Below are positions 16,949 through 24,546 of a stretch of DNA of 43,226 nt, piece by piece. Under the pieces are notes generated by a model that ran no database searches, had not been told where the DNA came from, and was given only the letters and a program-made list of their open reading frames with translations. Position 1 is the first letter of the stretch; the number at the start of each line of letters is the position of its first letter. Source of the stretch: PHAA01 sp040217755 (lineage in GTDB: Bacteria > Bacillota > Syntrophomonadia > Syntrophomonadales > Syntrophomonadaceae); assembly GCA_040217755.1 (NCBI GenBank), contig JBEHWJ010000009.1:1-43226 (forward strand). The letters are read 5' to 3'. A program made the position numbers and the translations under genes.

Positions 16949-17145
16949 GCCCCCTCCCTCCCGGTGGTGCGGGCCGACGCCAGGGTATGGGCCGCATTCT
17001 GCCCCGGCATCAGGAGTATGGCTTCGCGCAGGTCGTTGATGGCTTTGGTCAGGCAGGTCATCTTGCCCTCGACCCGGACCAGCAGGAACACCGCCACCGC
17101 GATGGGGAAGCCGATATTGGCGATGATATTAAGCAATTCCTCCAC
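16945..17145 (-). CDS. YvrJ-family small membrane protein
   Basis: A 66-residue protein with one N-terminal membrane helix (IIANIGFPIAVAVFLLVRV) followed by an amphipathic segment (LTKAINDLREAILL), as in YvrJ/BhlA-like holin-type proteins. AAAGGAGG-type spacing precedes it, and the amidase gene overlaps its stop. A role in letting the amidase reach the wall is plausible but inferred. Confidence 0.75.
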   Translation of the reverse strand: MEELLNIIANIGFPIAVAVFLLVRVEGKMTCLTKAINDLREAILLMPGQNAAHTLASARTTGREGA

Positions 17146-17171
17146 TTGGAGGTCCTCCTTTCTTAAATGGT

Positions 17172-17196
17172 TGCGCCGGGAGTCAGCCCCGGCGCA
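17172..17196. terminator. Intra-operon GC hairpin between DUF2922 and YvrJ genes
   Basis: Perfect 9-bp arms TGCGCCGGG and CCCGGCGCA with a 7-nt loop. No T-run follows on the minus strand, so it probably attenuates or stabilises the message rather than ending it. Confidence 0.45.
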
Positions 17197-17207
17197 GCAC
17201 GGTCAGA

Positions 17208-17423
17208 TTAGACCAACGACAGTTCGGTGGTGGTGGTCACGACGATCTGGGCGCCGGCCTTGCCGGTGATGTCGCCGCCGGACCCGGTAAAGATGTTTTT
17301 GGCGATTATGTTGTCCATGCAGGCGGAGACTTCCGCCCCGGTCAGGGGCTCTTTGGCCTCATAGACCCGGACGGTTTTGGTTTTGCCCAGCTCGGTAGAG
17401 AAATCCATCTCCAGTATTCTCAT
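17208..17423 (-). CDS. DUF2922 family protein
   Basis: A 71-residue protein that starts MRILEMDFSTELGKTKTVRV, contains DNIIAKNIFTGSGGDITGKA and ends with a beta strand, matching DUF2922. The family is found beside DUF1659 and YvrJ in Bacillota, as here. AAGGAGG precedes the ATG. Molecular function is unknown. Confidence 0.8.
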   Translation of the reverse strand: MRILEMDFSTELGKTKTVRVYEAKEPLTGAEVSACMDNIIAKNIFTGSGGDITGKAGAQIVVTTTTELSLV

Positions 17424-17464
17424 CGGTTAACCTCCTTTCTTCCATATTGATGACGGTCAGTGGG

Positions 17465-17680
17465 CTAGACGTTTTCGAGTTCGCTTACCGCGCGGCGCTG
17501 GACCGAAGCCACCAACAGGGTCTGCAGGCCGGCGATTCCGTTCGCTCCCGCAGCCACGTCGTAGACGGCCTCGTCGGTGGCGTCGACCTTCACGTCGTTG
17601 AAGCGGCGGGTCACGGCTTTGCCGCTATTGTCGTAGATTATGGCCACATCGCCGCCGATAGGGGTGGACTGTACTGCCAT
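17465..17680 (-). CDS. DUF1659 family protein
   Basis: A 71-residue protein with FNDVKVDATDEAVYDVAAG and the end LLVASVQRRAVSELENV, matching DUF1659. It is the first gene of the minus-strand set DUF1659-DUF2922-YvrJ-amidase. GAAGGAGG precedes the ATG. Function is unknown; the constant gene order suggests a structural or lysis-related set. Confidence 0.8.
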   Translation of the reverse strand: MAVQSTPIGGDVAIIYDNSGKAVTRRFNDVKVDATDEAVYDVAAGANGIAGLQTLLVASVQRRAVSELENV

Positions 17681-17787
17681 CGGGCTTTCCTCCTTCCTTC
17701 GAGGTAGTGGCCCGATCCAGCCGGACCGGACCCTGGACCCAGCTTACAACCGGGCCGGACCGGGGGCGAATCGGCCCTATCCCCAAA

Positions 17788-17888
17788 CGAAACCAGCCGG
17801 CGGCTGTCAAATTCGGAAACAGCGCACCGGCTGGCGGCGGCAGCATATTACCAGTGCCCCGGCCGGGGGACAATTCAGTTTCTGTTTA
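17788..17888. repeat. Left ~100-bp direct repeat with hairpin
   Basis: Runs from CGAAACCAGCCGG to TTTCTGTTTA and is about 90% identical, by eye, to 20161-20260. It contains the stem CCAGCCGG...CCGGCTGG with an inner GCTGT/ACAGC stem. The segment between the copies interrupts an otherwise continuous GC-rich minus-strand region. Confidence 0.8.
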
Positions 17889-18238
17889 CATTCACCAAAA
17901 GGGTTGAATTCCAAGGTTGTAATTATTGCTAGCTGTATTGAAGGATTAATACCGGTTCATGACCATAATCTATCGAGTGAAGAGCAGGCAAGGCAATTAG
18001 AAGAACAACGCAGATTGTTTTATGTGGGCATAACTCGCTGTAAAACTGAACCCAATGTATATCGTAAATACTGAGTTCGTTTGTAACGATGCCATATAGA
18101 CAAGCATTACAAATAGGCTTAAATGTAAATGGAAGACGCCAAATAAGATTTCAAACTACACGTTTTATTATGGAATTAGGTCGGAGCTGTCCGCCTACAG
18201 TAAGCGGGGCGGAATACTTATGGACGCTAGAGGAGTAG
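17888..18238 (+). pseudogene. C-terminal remnant of a UvrD/Rep-type helicase
   Basis: Starting exactly at the repeat edge, one frame reads HSPKGLNSKVVIIASCIEG and then EEQRRLFYVGITRCK, matching the motif V and VI regions of UvrD-like superfamily 1 helicases. It stops at 18074. A second frame from 18074 continues with SSFVTMPYRQALQIGLNVNG and TTRFIMELGRS, as in the C-terminal tails of these helicases, to a stop at 18236. The two parts are joined by a frameshift near 18068. The N-terminal helicase is missing. Confidence 0.7.
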
Positions 18239-18440
18239 TAATTTTAAAACTGTTTAACAAGGTAAATGTTTAATATCTTAAACTCAAAGCATTAGCTATT
18301 GGCGGGGAATACAGCATAATAAGAATAAAGATTCATCAAAATTGACGATATGAGTACTGTTTTAGCTTCATTTGACACAAGGTATTTGTCGGGTATGAAA
18401 CGAATTACAGAGGGAAAGCGTCCTGGGAAGAAGGGTTAAT

Positions 18441-19895
18441 GTGAACAGTCATGAACTAGAGAAGCTGATGGATGAACTCATCCATTTGCCAAATGAAACT
18501 GAATGGGTGGAATTCAAATTAGATAGATATGATCCTCAGCAAATCGGAGAGTATATTTCAGCGCTCTCCAATTCTGCCTGTCTGCATGGGAAGGAAGCTG
18601 CTTACCTGGTATTTGGTATCGAGAATGAAGGCCATATGGTGAAGGGTACGAGTTTGGAGCCGGATAAGGAGAAAATCGGCAACCAGGAAATAGAAAACTG
18701 GTTAGCTACACAGCTTAGTCCACGTATTGATTTTGAGATCATTCAATTTATTTTTCATGAGGTGCCTATCGTATTGTTTAAAATTGATCCTACGTATAAT
18801 ACTCCGGTTAGTTTTAGGGGTGAGGCCTATATACGGGTAGGATCCTATAAAAAGAAGTTAGCAGACCATCCGGAAAAGGCTCGCAAAATATGGATTAAAA
18901 CCAAGGACCAGGTTTTTGAAAAAGCAACCGCGTTAAAAAATGTAAATGCGGATGAGGTTTTAAGGTTATTGGACTATCCGGCCTGTTTTGCATTGATGAA
19001 TTTGCCCCTGCCTGATAATAAGACCGGTATATTAGCGAAACTAGAAGAAGAGGAGCTAATCGTTAAGGCTGGCGATGCTTTTCATGTTGCGAATTTGGGG
19101 GCAATTTTGTTTGCCAATAGTCTTAACCATTTCGCTGACTTAGCGCGCAAGTCTGTCCGGGTTATCATTTATAAGGGCACAAACAGACTGAATACCGTAA
19201 AGGAACAAAACGTCCTAAAAGGTTATGCTAATGGCTTTGAAGGTTTAATCAACTATATCAATGATCAATTACCAAGTAATGAGGAAATCGGGAAAGCATT
19301 TCGGCGTGAGGTTAAAATGTATCCCGAGCTGGCCATACGCGAGCTGGTAGCTAATGCCTTAATTCACCAGGATTTCAGTATAACTGGAGCTGGGCCAATG
19401 GTTGAGATCTTTGATAATCGCATTGAAATTACCAACCCAGGTAAACCTTTAATAAGTCCCTTGCGGTTTATCGATCATAGTCCGCAGTCCAGAAATGAAA
19501 AATTGGCTTATTTTATGAGGAGAATCAATATCTGTGAAGAACGTGGTAGCGGGATCGATAAAGTCATTGACGCTGTGGAAGCTTATCAATTGCCAGCTCC
19601 AAACTTTGTTGCGGAAGAAGAATATCTGCGAGTTATTCTATATTCCTTCAAAACATTAAGAGAGATGAATAAGGATGATATTATACGAGCTTGTTACCAG
19701 CATTGCTGCCTGAAATATGTTTCATCTGATTTCATGACCAATCAAACCCTGCGAAAGCGTTTTCGGATTGAGGAAAAGAATTCGGCCATGGCCTCCAGGA
19801 TAATCAGTGACACAATTAAAGCAAATTTAATCAAAGATTTTGATCCGGTAAATAAGTCTAGAAAATTCGCAAGCTATATACCTATATGGGCGTGA
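18441..19895 (+). CDS. AlbA_2/Schlafen-domain ATP-binding protein
   Basis: This 484-residue protein has an N-terminal AlbA_2 (divergent AAA_4/Schlafen-type) domain (about 10-130: ETEWVEFK, AAYLVFGIEN, AYIRVGSYKK). A C-terminal GHKL-type ATPase region follows (about 285-385), with IRELVANALIHQDFS, EIFDNRIEITNPG and CEERGSGID, and then a winged-helix-like tail. Such proteins occur as putative regulators and in phage-defence islands. It lies inside the segment bounded by 100-bp repeats together with a helicase remnant, suggesting that it was imported. Start GTG, with GAAGAAGGG upstream. The specific role is unknown. Confidence 0.8.
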   Translation: MNSHELEKLMDELIHLPNETEWVEFKLDRYDPQQIGEYISALSNSACLHGKEAAYLVFGIENEGHMVKGTSLEPDKEKIGNQEIENWLATQLSPRIDFEIIQFIFHEVPIVLFKIDPTYNTPVSFRGEAYIRVGSYKKKLADHPEKARKIWIKTKDQVFEKATALKNVNADEVLRLLDYPACFALMNLPLPDNKTGILAKLEEEELIVKAGDAFHVANLGAILFANSLNHFADLARKSVRVIIYKGTNRLNTVKEQNVLKGYANGFEGLINYINDQLPSNEEIGKAFRREVKMYPELAIRELVANALIHQDFSITGAGPMVEIFDNRIEITNPGKPLISPLRFIDHSPQSRNEKLAYFMRRINICEERGSGIDKVIDAVEAYQLPAPNFVAEEEYLRVILYSFKTLREMNKDDIIRACYQHCCLKYVSSDFMTNQTLRKRFRIEEKNSAMASRIISDTIKANLIKDFDPVNKSRKFASYIPIWA

Positions 19896-20160
19896 TTCCC
19901 ATTTGAAATTCTTATTTGATGGTTATTTGATTATATGATGATTTTGGGTTAACAATTGGCTATTTGAAGGGATTTGTTTATTTGATGGTTATTTGATTAA
20001 ACGATAAAAAGATATTCAATATTTTTTACTCGGAAACAGGATATAGAAATGACACGCGCGCGTGACTCAGTATCACGCGCGCGTGATATTATAACGTTAC
20101 TGCTGATATACATTTTCCCGACTAGTATCTCACTACCTGGGAGCATTATAGGGCACTCGC
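19896..20160. other. AT-rich non-coding region with direct repeats and CG palindromes
   Basis: No gene is seen. A 22-bp direct repeat starting TTATTTGATGG occurs at 19912-19933 and 19978-19999. Two CACGCGCGCGTG palindromes follow at 20053-20064 and 20074-20085. The right 100-bp repeat begins at 20161. Confidence 0.7.
20053..20086. promoter_or_regulatory. Paired CACGCGCGCGTG palindromes
   Basis: Two identical 12-bp perfect palindromes have centres 21 bp apart, about two helical turns, in AT-rich surroundings. The second extends to a 14-bp palindrome. This suits cooperative dimer binding or a Z-DNA-prone tract. No binding protein is identified. Confidence 0.45.
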
Positions 20161-20260
20161 CGAAACCAGCCGGCGGCTGTCAATTCTAAAACAGCGCACC
20201 GGCTGGCGGCGGCAACATATTACCAGCGTCCCGGCCGGGGGACAATTTAGTTTCTGTTTA
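20161..20260. repeat. Right ~100-bp direct repeat with hairpin
   Basis: Partner of 17788-17888 in the same orientation. Its last 14 bases overlap the 3' end of the minus-strand gene ending at 20247. The CCAGCCGG/CCGGCTGG stem lies just past that gene's stop, so it may serve as its terminator hairpin. Confidence 0.8.
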
Positions 20261-20843
20261 AAAATCTGAAGGGCAGCCCCGGGCGGGGTTTATCAACGGC
20301 CGGCGGGCAGATGATCAGATTGCGCAGGATCTCCACCGCTTCGGCCAGGCTGCGGCCCTCATCGGGCGGCGGGGCCAGGTCGGCCTGGATCTCCATGGCG
20401 AAAAACACCGAGAGGCGTGCGGTCTCAATCTTGCTGAATACGGGCAGGCAGGTTCCGGACCGGAGCAGCACCCGGGGCGGCTGCCCGGGCACCAGGCGTT
20501 CGATCTGGTCCAGGTTTACATATCCGTAGGAGGCGTCGCCGCGGACCCGGAGCTCCCGGAGCTTGAACGGCGCGAACACCCTCCCGTCGGGCAGATAGAA
20601 GTGGAGCGGCAGCCGGCGCGAATATTTCTCCCGCAGCAGCCTGGCCTGGGCCGGGAGGTCAACCGCGTAGCAGCGGGCCAAGGCGCGTTTGACGTTCTCT
20701 ACCTGGCGCTGGTCGATGCTGCCGGGCTCTGGGTACGGATCCGGGTCGGCACAGATCAGCCTGGTCATACTGCCCTGGTCGGTATAAGCCGGATAAAAAG
20801 CGGCCAGCCGGTCGTGAATCTCTTCCAATCGCGTTGGAATCAC
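20247..20843 (-). CDS. Hypothetical protein, weak ComK-like pattern
   Basis: 198 residues, soluble, with no clear catalytic motif. The order of segments LPLHFYLPDGRVFAPFK, GYVNLDQIERLVPG, LLRSGTCLPVFSKIETARLS recalls ComK-type competence regulators (a short input domain, a conserved turn, then a basic Leu/Ser region), but the likeness is weak and from memory. The GTG start has GAAAGGAC just upstream. The gene is GC-rich and matches the DUF1659 module rather than the inserted segment on its right. Treat as unknown. Confidence 0.6.
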   Translation of the reverse strand: MIPTRLEEIHDRLAAFYPAYTDQGSMTRLICADPDPYPEPGSIDQRQVENVKRALARCYAVDLPAQARLLREKYSRRLPLHFYLPDGRVFAPFKLRELRVRGDASYGYVNLDQIERLVPGQPPRVLLRSGTCLPVFSKIETARLSVFFAMEIQADLAPPPDEGRSLAEAVEILRNLIICPPAVDKPRPGLPFRFLNRN

Positions 20844-20892
20844 CGTCCTTTCGAGGTTTTATACCTATAGTATAGCACAATTTGGGGAACAG

Positions 20893-21039
20893 ATGTTCGG
20901 CAAAGAGGTCTTTCAGCAAAACCATCGTATTGCGACCCATGTGCGCATCTATGGCGGGAAGAACGCTCCTGTGATATTGCCTGATCATATGCCCGACAAC
21001 CACAAGCAATATCCGGCCGGAATTAAAATGCTTTATTAA
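20893..21039 (+). pseudogene. IS21-family IstA transposase C-terminal remnant
   Basis: 48 codons reading RIATHVRIYGGKNAP and ILPDHMPDNHKQY match the C-terminal beta-domain of IS21 IstA transposases (typically RIATHxRSY followed by LPEHMPExHRxY). The catalytic core and istB are absent. It lies 320 bp upstream of the HIT gene. The remaining stretch 21040-21361 holds only a doubtful 83-residue minus-strand frame and nothing that I can identify. Confidence 0.7.
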
Positions 21040-21361
21040 AGTGTGGGGACGAAACCGGTATTTTTGAAACCATGTTTTCGAACTGAGAAAAGGAAAATGC
21101 TCACAATTTGTAGAATATCTACCTGGATAATATGCTCCAATGGGGCTTCCCGGTGCCGTTCCAGATCGTGCTGAGGCTTCATCGGGTGCTGTTTGATTCG
21201 ATCTTGGTAGGTGTCCAGATGGGCCGAGAGAAATATGAAATCGTCATCTGCAGGATGATAATAAATGAAGCCAACGAGTGAATCCATGGATTATCTCGGA
21301 AAAAGTGTGATTTGAACCTTCCCGCGAACATGAGAAGGATAATGTTAAAAGCCAGGAGGCT

Positions 21362-21733
21362 ATGATGAAACCGGTTTGCCCCTTCTGCAGCGCCGATACA
21401 ATTATTATTTCCAATGATTTGGCTCTTGCGATTTACGACAGATACCCAGTGAACAAGGGACATATGTTAATAATCCCCCGCCGTCACGTTGAGGACTTTT
21501 GGAGCAGTACATCCGAAGAACGGAAGGCACTTGGCGATCTAATGGAGGAGTGCAAGAAGCATCTGGATAAAACTTACGGGCCGGATGGTTATAACATTGG
21601 AATCAACTGCGGGGAGGCAGCAGGACAAACGGTCAGACATCTGCATGTACATCTGATACCCCGCTATGTTGGTGATATCGTAAACCCGCGGGGAGGCGTC
21701 CGCGGAGTTATACCGTCCCGACGGATTTATTAG
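21362..21733 (+). CDS. HIT-family nucleotide hydrolase
   Basis: A 123-residue histidine-triad protein. It has a zinc-type N-terminus CPFCSAD, the segment NKGHMLIIPRRHVED, and the catalytic triad RHLHVHLIPRY. HIT proteins hydrolyse AMP-lysine, Ap4A or adenylylated intermediates. CCAGGAGG precedes tandem ATGs at 21362/21365. The nuclease-helicase starts 54 bp downstream on the same strand, so it is likely the first gene of a four-gene operon. An N-terminal HIT gene before helicase and NUDIX genes suggests a nucleotide-signal or adenylate clean-up role; this is inference. Confidence 0.9.
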   Translation: MMKPVCPFCSADTIIISNDLALAIYDRYPVNKGHMLIIPRRHVEDFWSSTSEERKALGDLMEECKKHLDKTYGPDGYNIGINCGEAAGQTVRHLHVHLIPRYVGDIVNPRGGVRGVIPSRRIY

Positions 21734-21786
21734 AAATCTTCTGGATATCAGTATTGGCCATGAGATTAGGACGGAGAGTGTGAAGT

Positions 21787-24069
21787 TTGGCTGACCATTT
21801 GATTGACAACACCATGAATTGCGTGGACGCTGCCACACCAGCTGAAGACCTTTTTGTGGACATATTTACAGACACATTCGGGTTGGAAAAAGCACAATAC
21901 CTAATGAATGAATACCCCTGCCAGGATATTTACGGCAACAACCGCTACATCGATTATGTCTTGCAGACTTCTCTGCAAAAGTATGCGATAGAGATTGACG
22001 GGGAACAGGTCCATAATCCGGCTTTGATTTCCATCGACAAATACCAAGACGATCTGTTGAAAAGAAACAGCCTGACCTATCAGCGCTGGCAGGTTTATAT
22101 ATGGACCTACCGTCAGTTGGCTAATCAGAGAGAAAAGGTGAAATCCGAACTGCGTGAGTTTCTCGGGCAGGATCCTCACTTCGAAGTGGGCGACGATTAT
22201 CTGCCTTATCAAAAGGGGAAGGTGCTCGAACTACGCCAACACCAGCAAGAGTGCCTGGAAAACCTGGAAGCATGGCGTTCGGAAAACGGTTCAATGGCAT
22301 TGATAGCAGATGCCCAGGGTACCGGTAAAACTACCATTGCCGTTCTGGATGCCAAGAAGATGGGATTGCCGACCTTGTTTATCGCCCACCGGTTGGAACT
22401 GCTGGACCAAGCGATGAATCGGTTCCGGCAGCTGTGGCCACAGGCTAGGACCGAAAAGATCACCGACTATGAGAACGATGATTATGCTGACGTGGTGGTT
22501 GCCAGTATACAGGGGCTCTACCAGAACCTGGAGCGGTTTGCCCCGGACCGATTTGGCTACCTAATCATCGATGAAGCTCACCATGCTGCAGCAGAGAGCT
22601 ACCGCAAGGTGATTTCATACTTCCACCCCAGTTTTCTGTTGGGCCTCACCGCCACCCCTGAACGGCATGATCAGGAATCGATCATGGAAATCTTCAAACA
22701 CGAAGCCCACCGTTTGGACATCAGGACCGCTGTGGAAATCGGGGAATTAGTGCCGATCCGCTGTGTCAGGGTAAAAACCAACATCGACTTTTCCCGGGTA
22801 CGCTTTAACGGAATCAAATACAACCTGCAGGATTTGGATGAAAAGATCCATCTGCCCGAGCGCAACCGTTTGATCGTCGAGACCTATCGCACTCATGTAC
22901 CTGGTGAAAAAACGGTTGTTTTTTGTGCCAGCGTTGACCACGCCCGGGAATTGGCGGAGCTTTTCAGGGATAACGGCATACCTGCCCAGGCGGTTGACGG
23001 CAGGATGAAGAGGGATGAGCGGGAAAGAGTGCTGCGCGAATACCATGAGGGGGCAGTCAGAGTGCTCTGTGCCTGCGACATATTGAATGAAGGCTGGGAT
23101 AGCCCGGAAACGTCAGTTTTATTCATGGCCCGGCCCACTCTTTCGCGGGTGATTTATCTGCAACAGCTGGGGAGGGGAACCCGTAAGGCGGAAGGGAAAA
23201 AGGCTTTGCTGGTTTTTGATTTTGTGGATGACAGCAACCGGTTTAATCGCGCCGTCAATCTACACCGGCTTCTGAAAATAAAAGAGTATCGTCCCGGTGG
23301 TTTGGTACTGGCCCCGGCCGGGCAAATGGCCGAGGAGCAAGCTGCTTACCGGCTAGGGGAAAAGCCTGAAATATGTCTGCCTCACAATGTTTATGCGGTT
23401 GACTATGAGATAGTGGACCTTTTTAATTGGCAGGAAGAGATTCAGGATATGGTATCAGCGCACCAATTGGCCCTAGAACTATATATCGATGATAGTACCG
23501 TACGACAATGGATTGATAATGGCCGTGTTTCCCCGGGGCCGGACTTGGAGATTCAGATGGGCCGGGTCACATACCGCTATTTCTATAAGGACCGGGTTGA
23601 TGAGATCCGCACCGCGCTGGGGATAAAGAAACGCACTGCCGCTACTTTGAAGGAGGACTTCTTGTCGTTCGTTCGTACTGGTGATATGAGCACTTCGTAT
23701 AAGCCGGTTATGCTTAAAGGGATGCTGACCCTGGCGGATGAGAAAGGCGAGGTTGATTTGAGCGAGTTGACGAGCTATTTTCGTGCCTATTACCAGGGCA
23801 GAAAAGATCAAGGCCTTCCGGTTGAAACATCCAGGAGCACAGTAAATCGGATTGATGAGTTGAATGATTTTGAGTTGACACGCGTAATGCTGACGATGCC
23901 GTTCGAGAAATTTGAACGCAAATCATTTGTTGAACACAGACGTGACCTTAAACGGGTGGCCTTTGCCCCTCAGCTCTGGAAGTCATTGAGCGGAGATGAT
24001 CGGGAGGAACTTATCAAGCTTTGTGACCAACAGCTGGATAGTTACTTCGAGAAACGGGTGGGAGGGTAA
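21787..24069 (+). CDS. Superfamily II helicase with N-terminal restriction-like nuclease domain
   Basis: 760 residues. Residues about 15-110 look like a PD-(D/E)XK/Vsr-type nuclease: RYIDYVL, YAIEIDGEQVHN, then a Lys/Arg- and aromatic-rich YQRWQVYIWTYRQL. A DEAH-type helicase follows: Walker A ADAQGTGKTTIA, motif II LIIDEAHHAAA, motif III GLTATPERH, and motif VI-like QQLGRGTRKAEGKKAL (about 115-500). The C-terminus contains a MerR/excisionase-like HTH (LYIDDSTVRQWIDNGRVSPG) and an unassigned domain. Start TTG, preceded by GGACGGAGAG. It is expected to translocate on nucleic acid and cut. It is cotranscribed with HIT, NUDIX and PLD-helicase genes. Confidence 0.88.
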   Translation: MADHLIDNTMNCVDAATPAEDLFVDIFTDTFGLEKAQYLMNEYPCQDIYGNNRYIDYVLQTSLQKYAIEIDGEQVHNPALISIDKYQDDLLKRNSLTYQRWQVYIWTYRQLANQREKVKSELREFLGQDPHFEVGDDYLPYQKGKVLELRQHQQECLENLEAWRSENGSMALIADAQGTGKTTIAVLDAKKMGLPTLFIAHRLELLDQAMNRFRQLWPQARTEKITDYENDDYADVVVASIQGLYQNLERFAPDRFGYLIIDEAHHAAAESYRKVISYFHPSFLLGLTATPERHDQESIMEIFKHEAHRLDIRTAVEIGELVPIRCVRVKTNIDFSRVRFNGIKYNLQDLDEKIHLPERNRLIVETYRTHVPGEKTVVFCASVDHARELAELFRDNGIPAQAVDGRMKRDERERVLREYHEGAVRVLCACDILNEGWDSPETSVLFMARPTLSRVIYLQQLGRGTRKAEGKKALLVFDFVDDSNRFNRAVNLHRLLKIKEYRPGGLVLAPAGQMAEEQAAYRLGEKPEICLPHNVYAVDYEIVDLFNWQEEIQDMVSAHQLALELYIDDSTVRQWIDNGRVSPGPDLEIQMGRVTYRYFYKDRVDEIRTALGIKKRTAATLKEDFLSFVRTGDMSTSYKPVMLKGMLTLADEKGEVDLSELTSYFRAYYQGRKDQGLPVETSRSTVNRIDELNDFELTRVMLTMPFEKFERKSFVEHRRDLKRVAFAPQLWKSLSGDDREELIKLCDQQLDSYFEKRVGG

Positions 24070-24117
24070 GGATATCCGATTATATTTTTCGAACCAAAGC
24101 TTCGGAGGATCACGCAA

Positions 24118-24546
24118 TTGGAAACGGTAAAGGATGTTGTTGCAGCCATCCTGATTAAGGACAGCAAGTTTTTGATCGCCCAGCGTGGCCATGATGACCC
24201 ATTGGCGGGTCTATGGGAGTTTCCTGGTGGCAAGGTTGAGGTTGGGGAGAGTCCCGAGGAAAGCCTGGTCCGGGAAATGCAGGAGGAATTCTGCATCGAT
24301 GTGGAAGTTGAACGGTTCTTTGCGAGTAGTCTATTTACTTACGACAAAGGGACCATCCGTCTGCTGGGATATTTCTGTCGCTGGGTAGCGGGAGAACTAT
24401 GGCCGCATGTCCATAACGATTATTCCTGGGTGGCGGTCAGTGAACTGGCCGATTACACCTTTGCCCCCGCCGACCGGCCGTTGGTCGAAAAGTTAGGGCG
24501 GGAATTCACCCACTTTGGTTTCAACGAGGAGGCTCCGTCTTTATGA
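24118..24546 (+). CDS. NUDIX hydrolase (MutT-like)
   Basis: A 142-residue pyrophosphohydrolase with a full Nudix box GGKVEVGESPEESLVREMQEE near residues 38-58 and the MutT-like start DVVAAILIKDSKFLIAQRG. MutT enzymes remove 8-oxo-dGTP, and other members degrade nucleotide signals. The TTG start has GGAGG about 9 nt upstream. Its stop overlaps the start of the next helicase (ATGA), showing tight coupling. In this cassette it may act on a modified nucleotide or messenger rather than on oxidised dNTPs; this is not shown. Confidence 0.9.
   Translation: METVKDVVAAILIKDSKFLIAQRGHDDPLAGLWEFPGGKVEVGESPEESLVREMQEEFCIDVEVERFFASSLFTYDKGTIRLLGYFCRWVAGELWPHVHNDYSWVAVSELADYTFAPADRPLVEKLGREFTHFGFNEEAPSL

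Noticed and set aside
21036..21287. 83-residue minus-strand frame between the IstA remnant and the HIT gene
   Set aside because: It has protein-like composition but no recognised domain, no clear ribosome binding site and no coupling to a neighbour.
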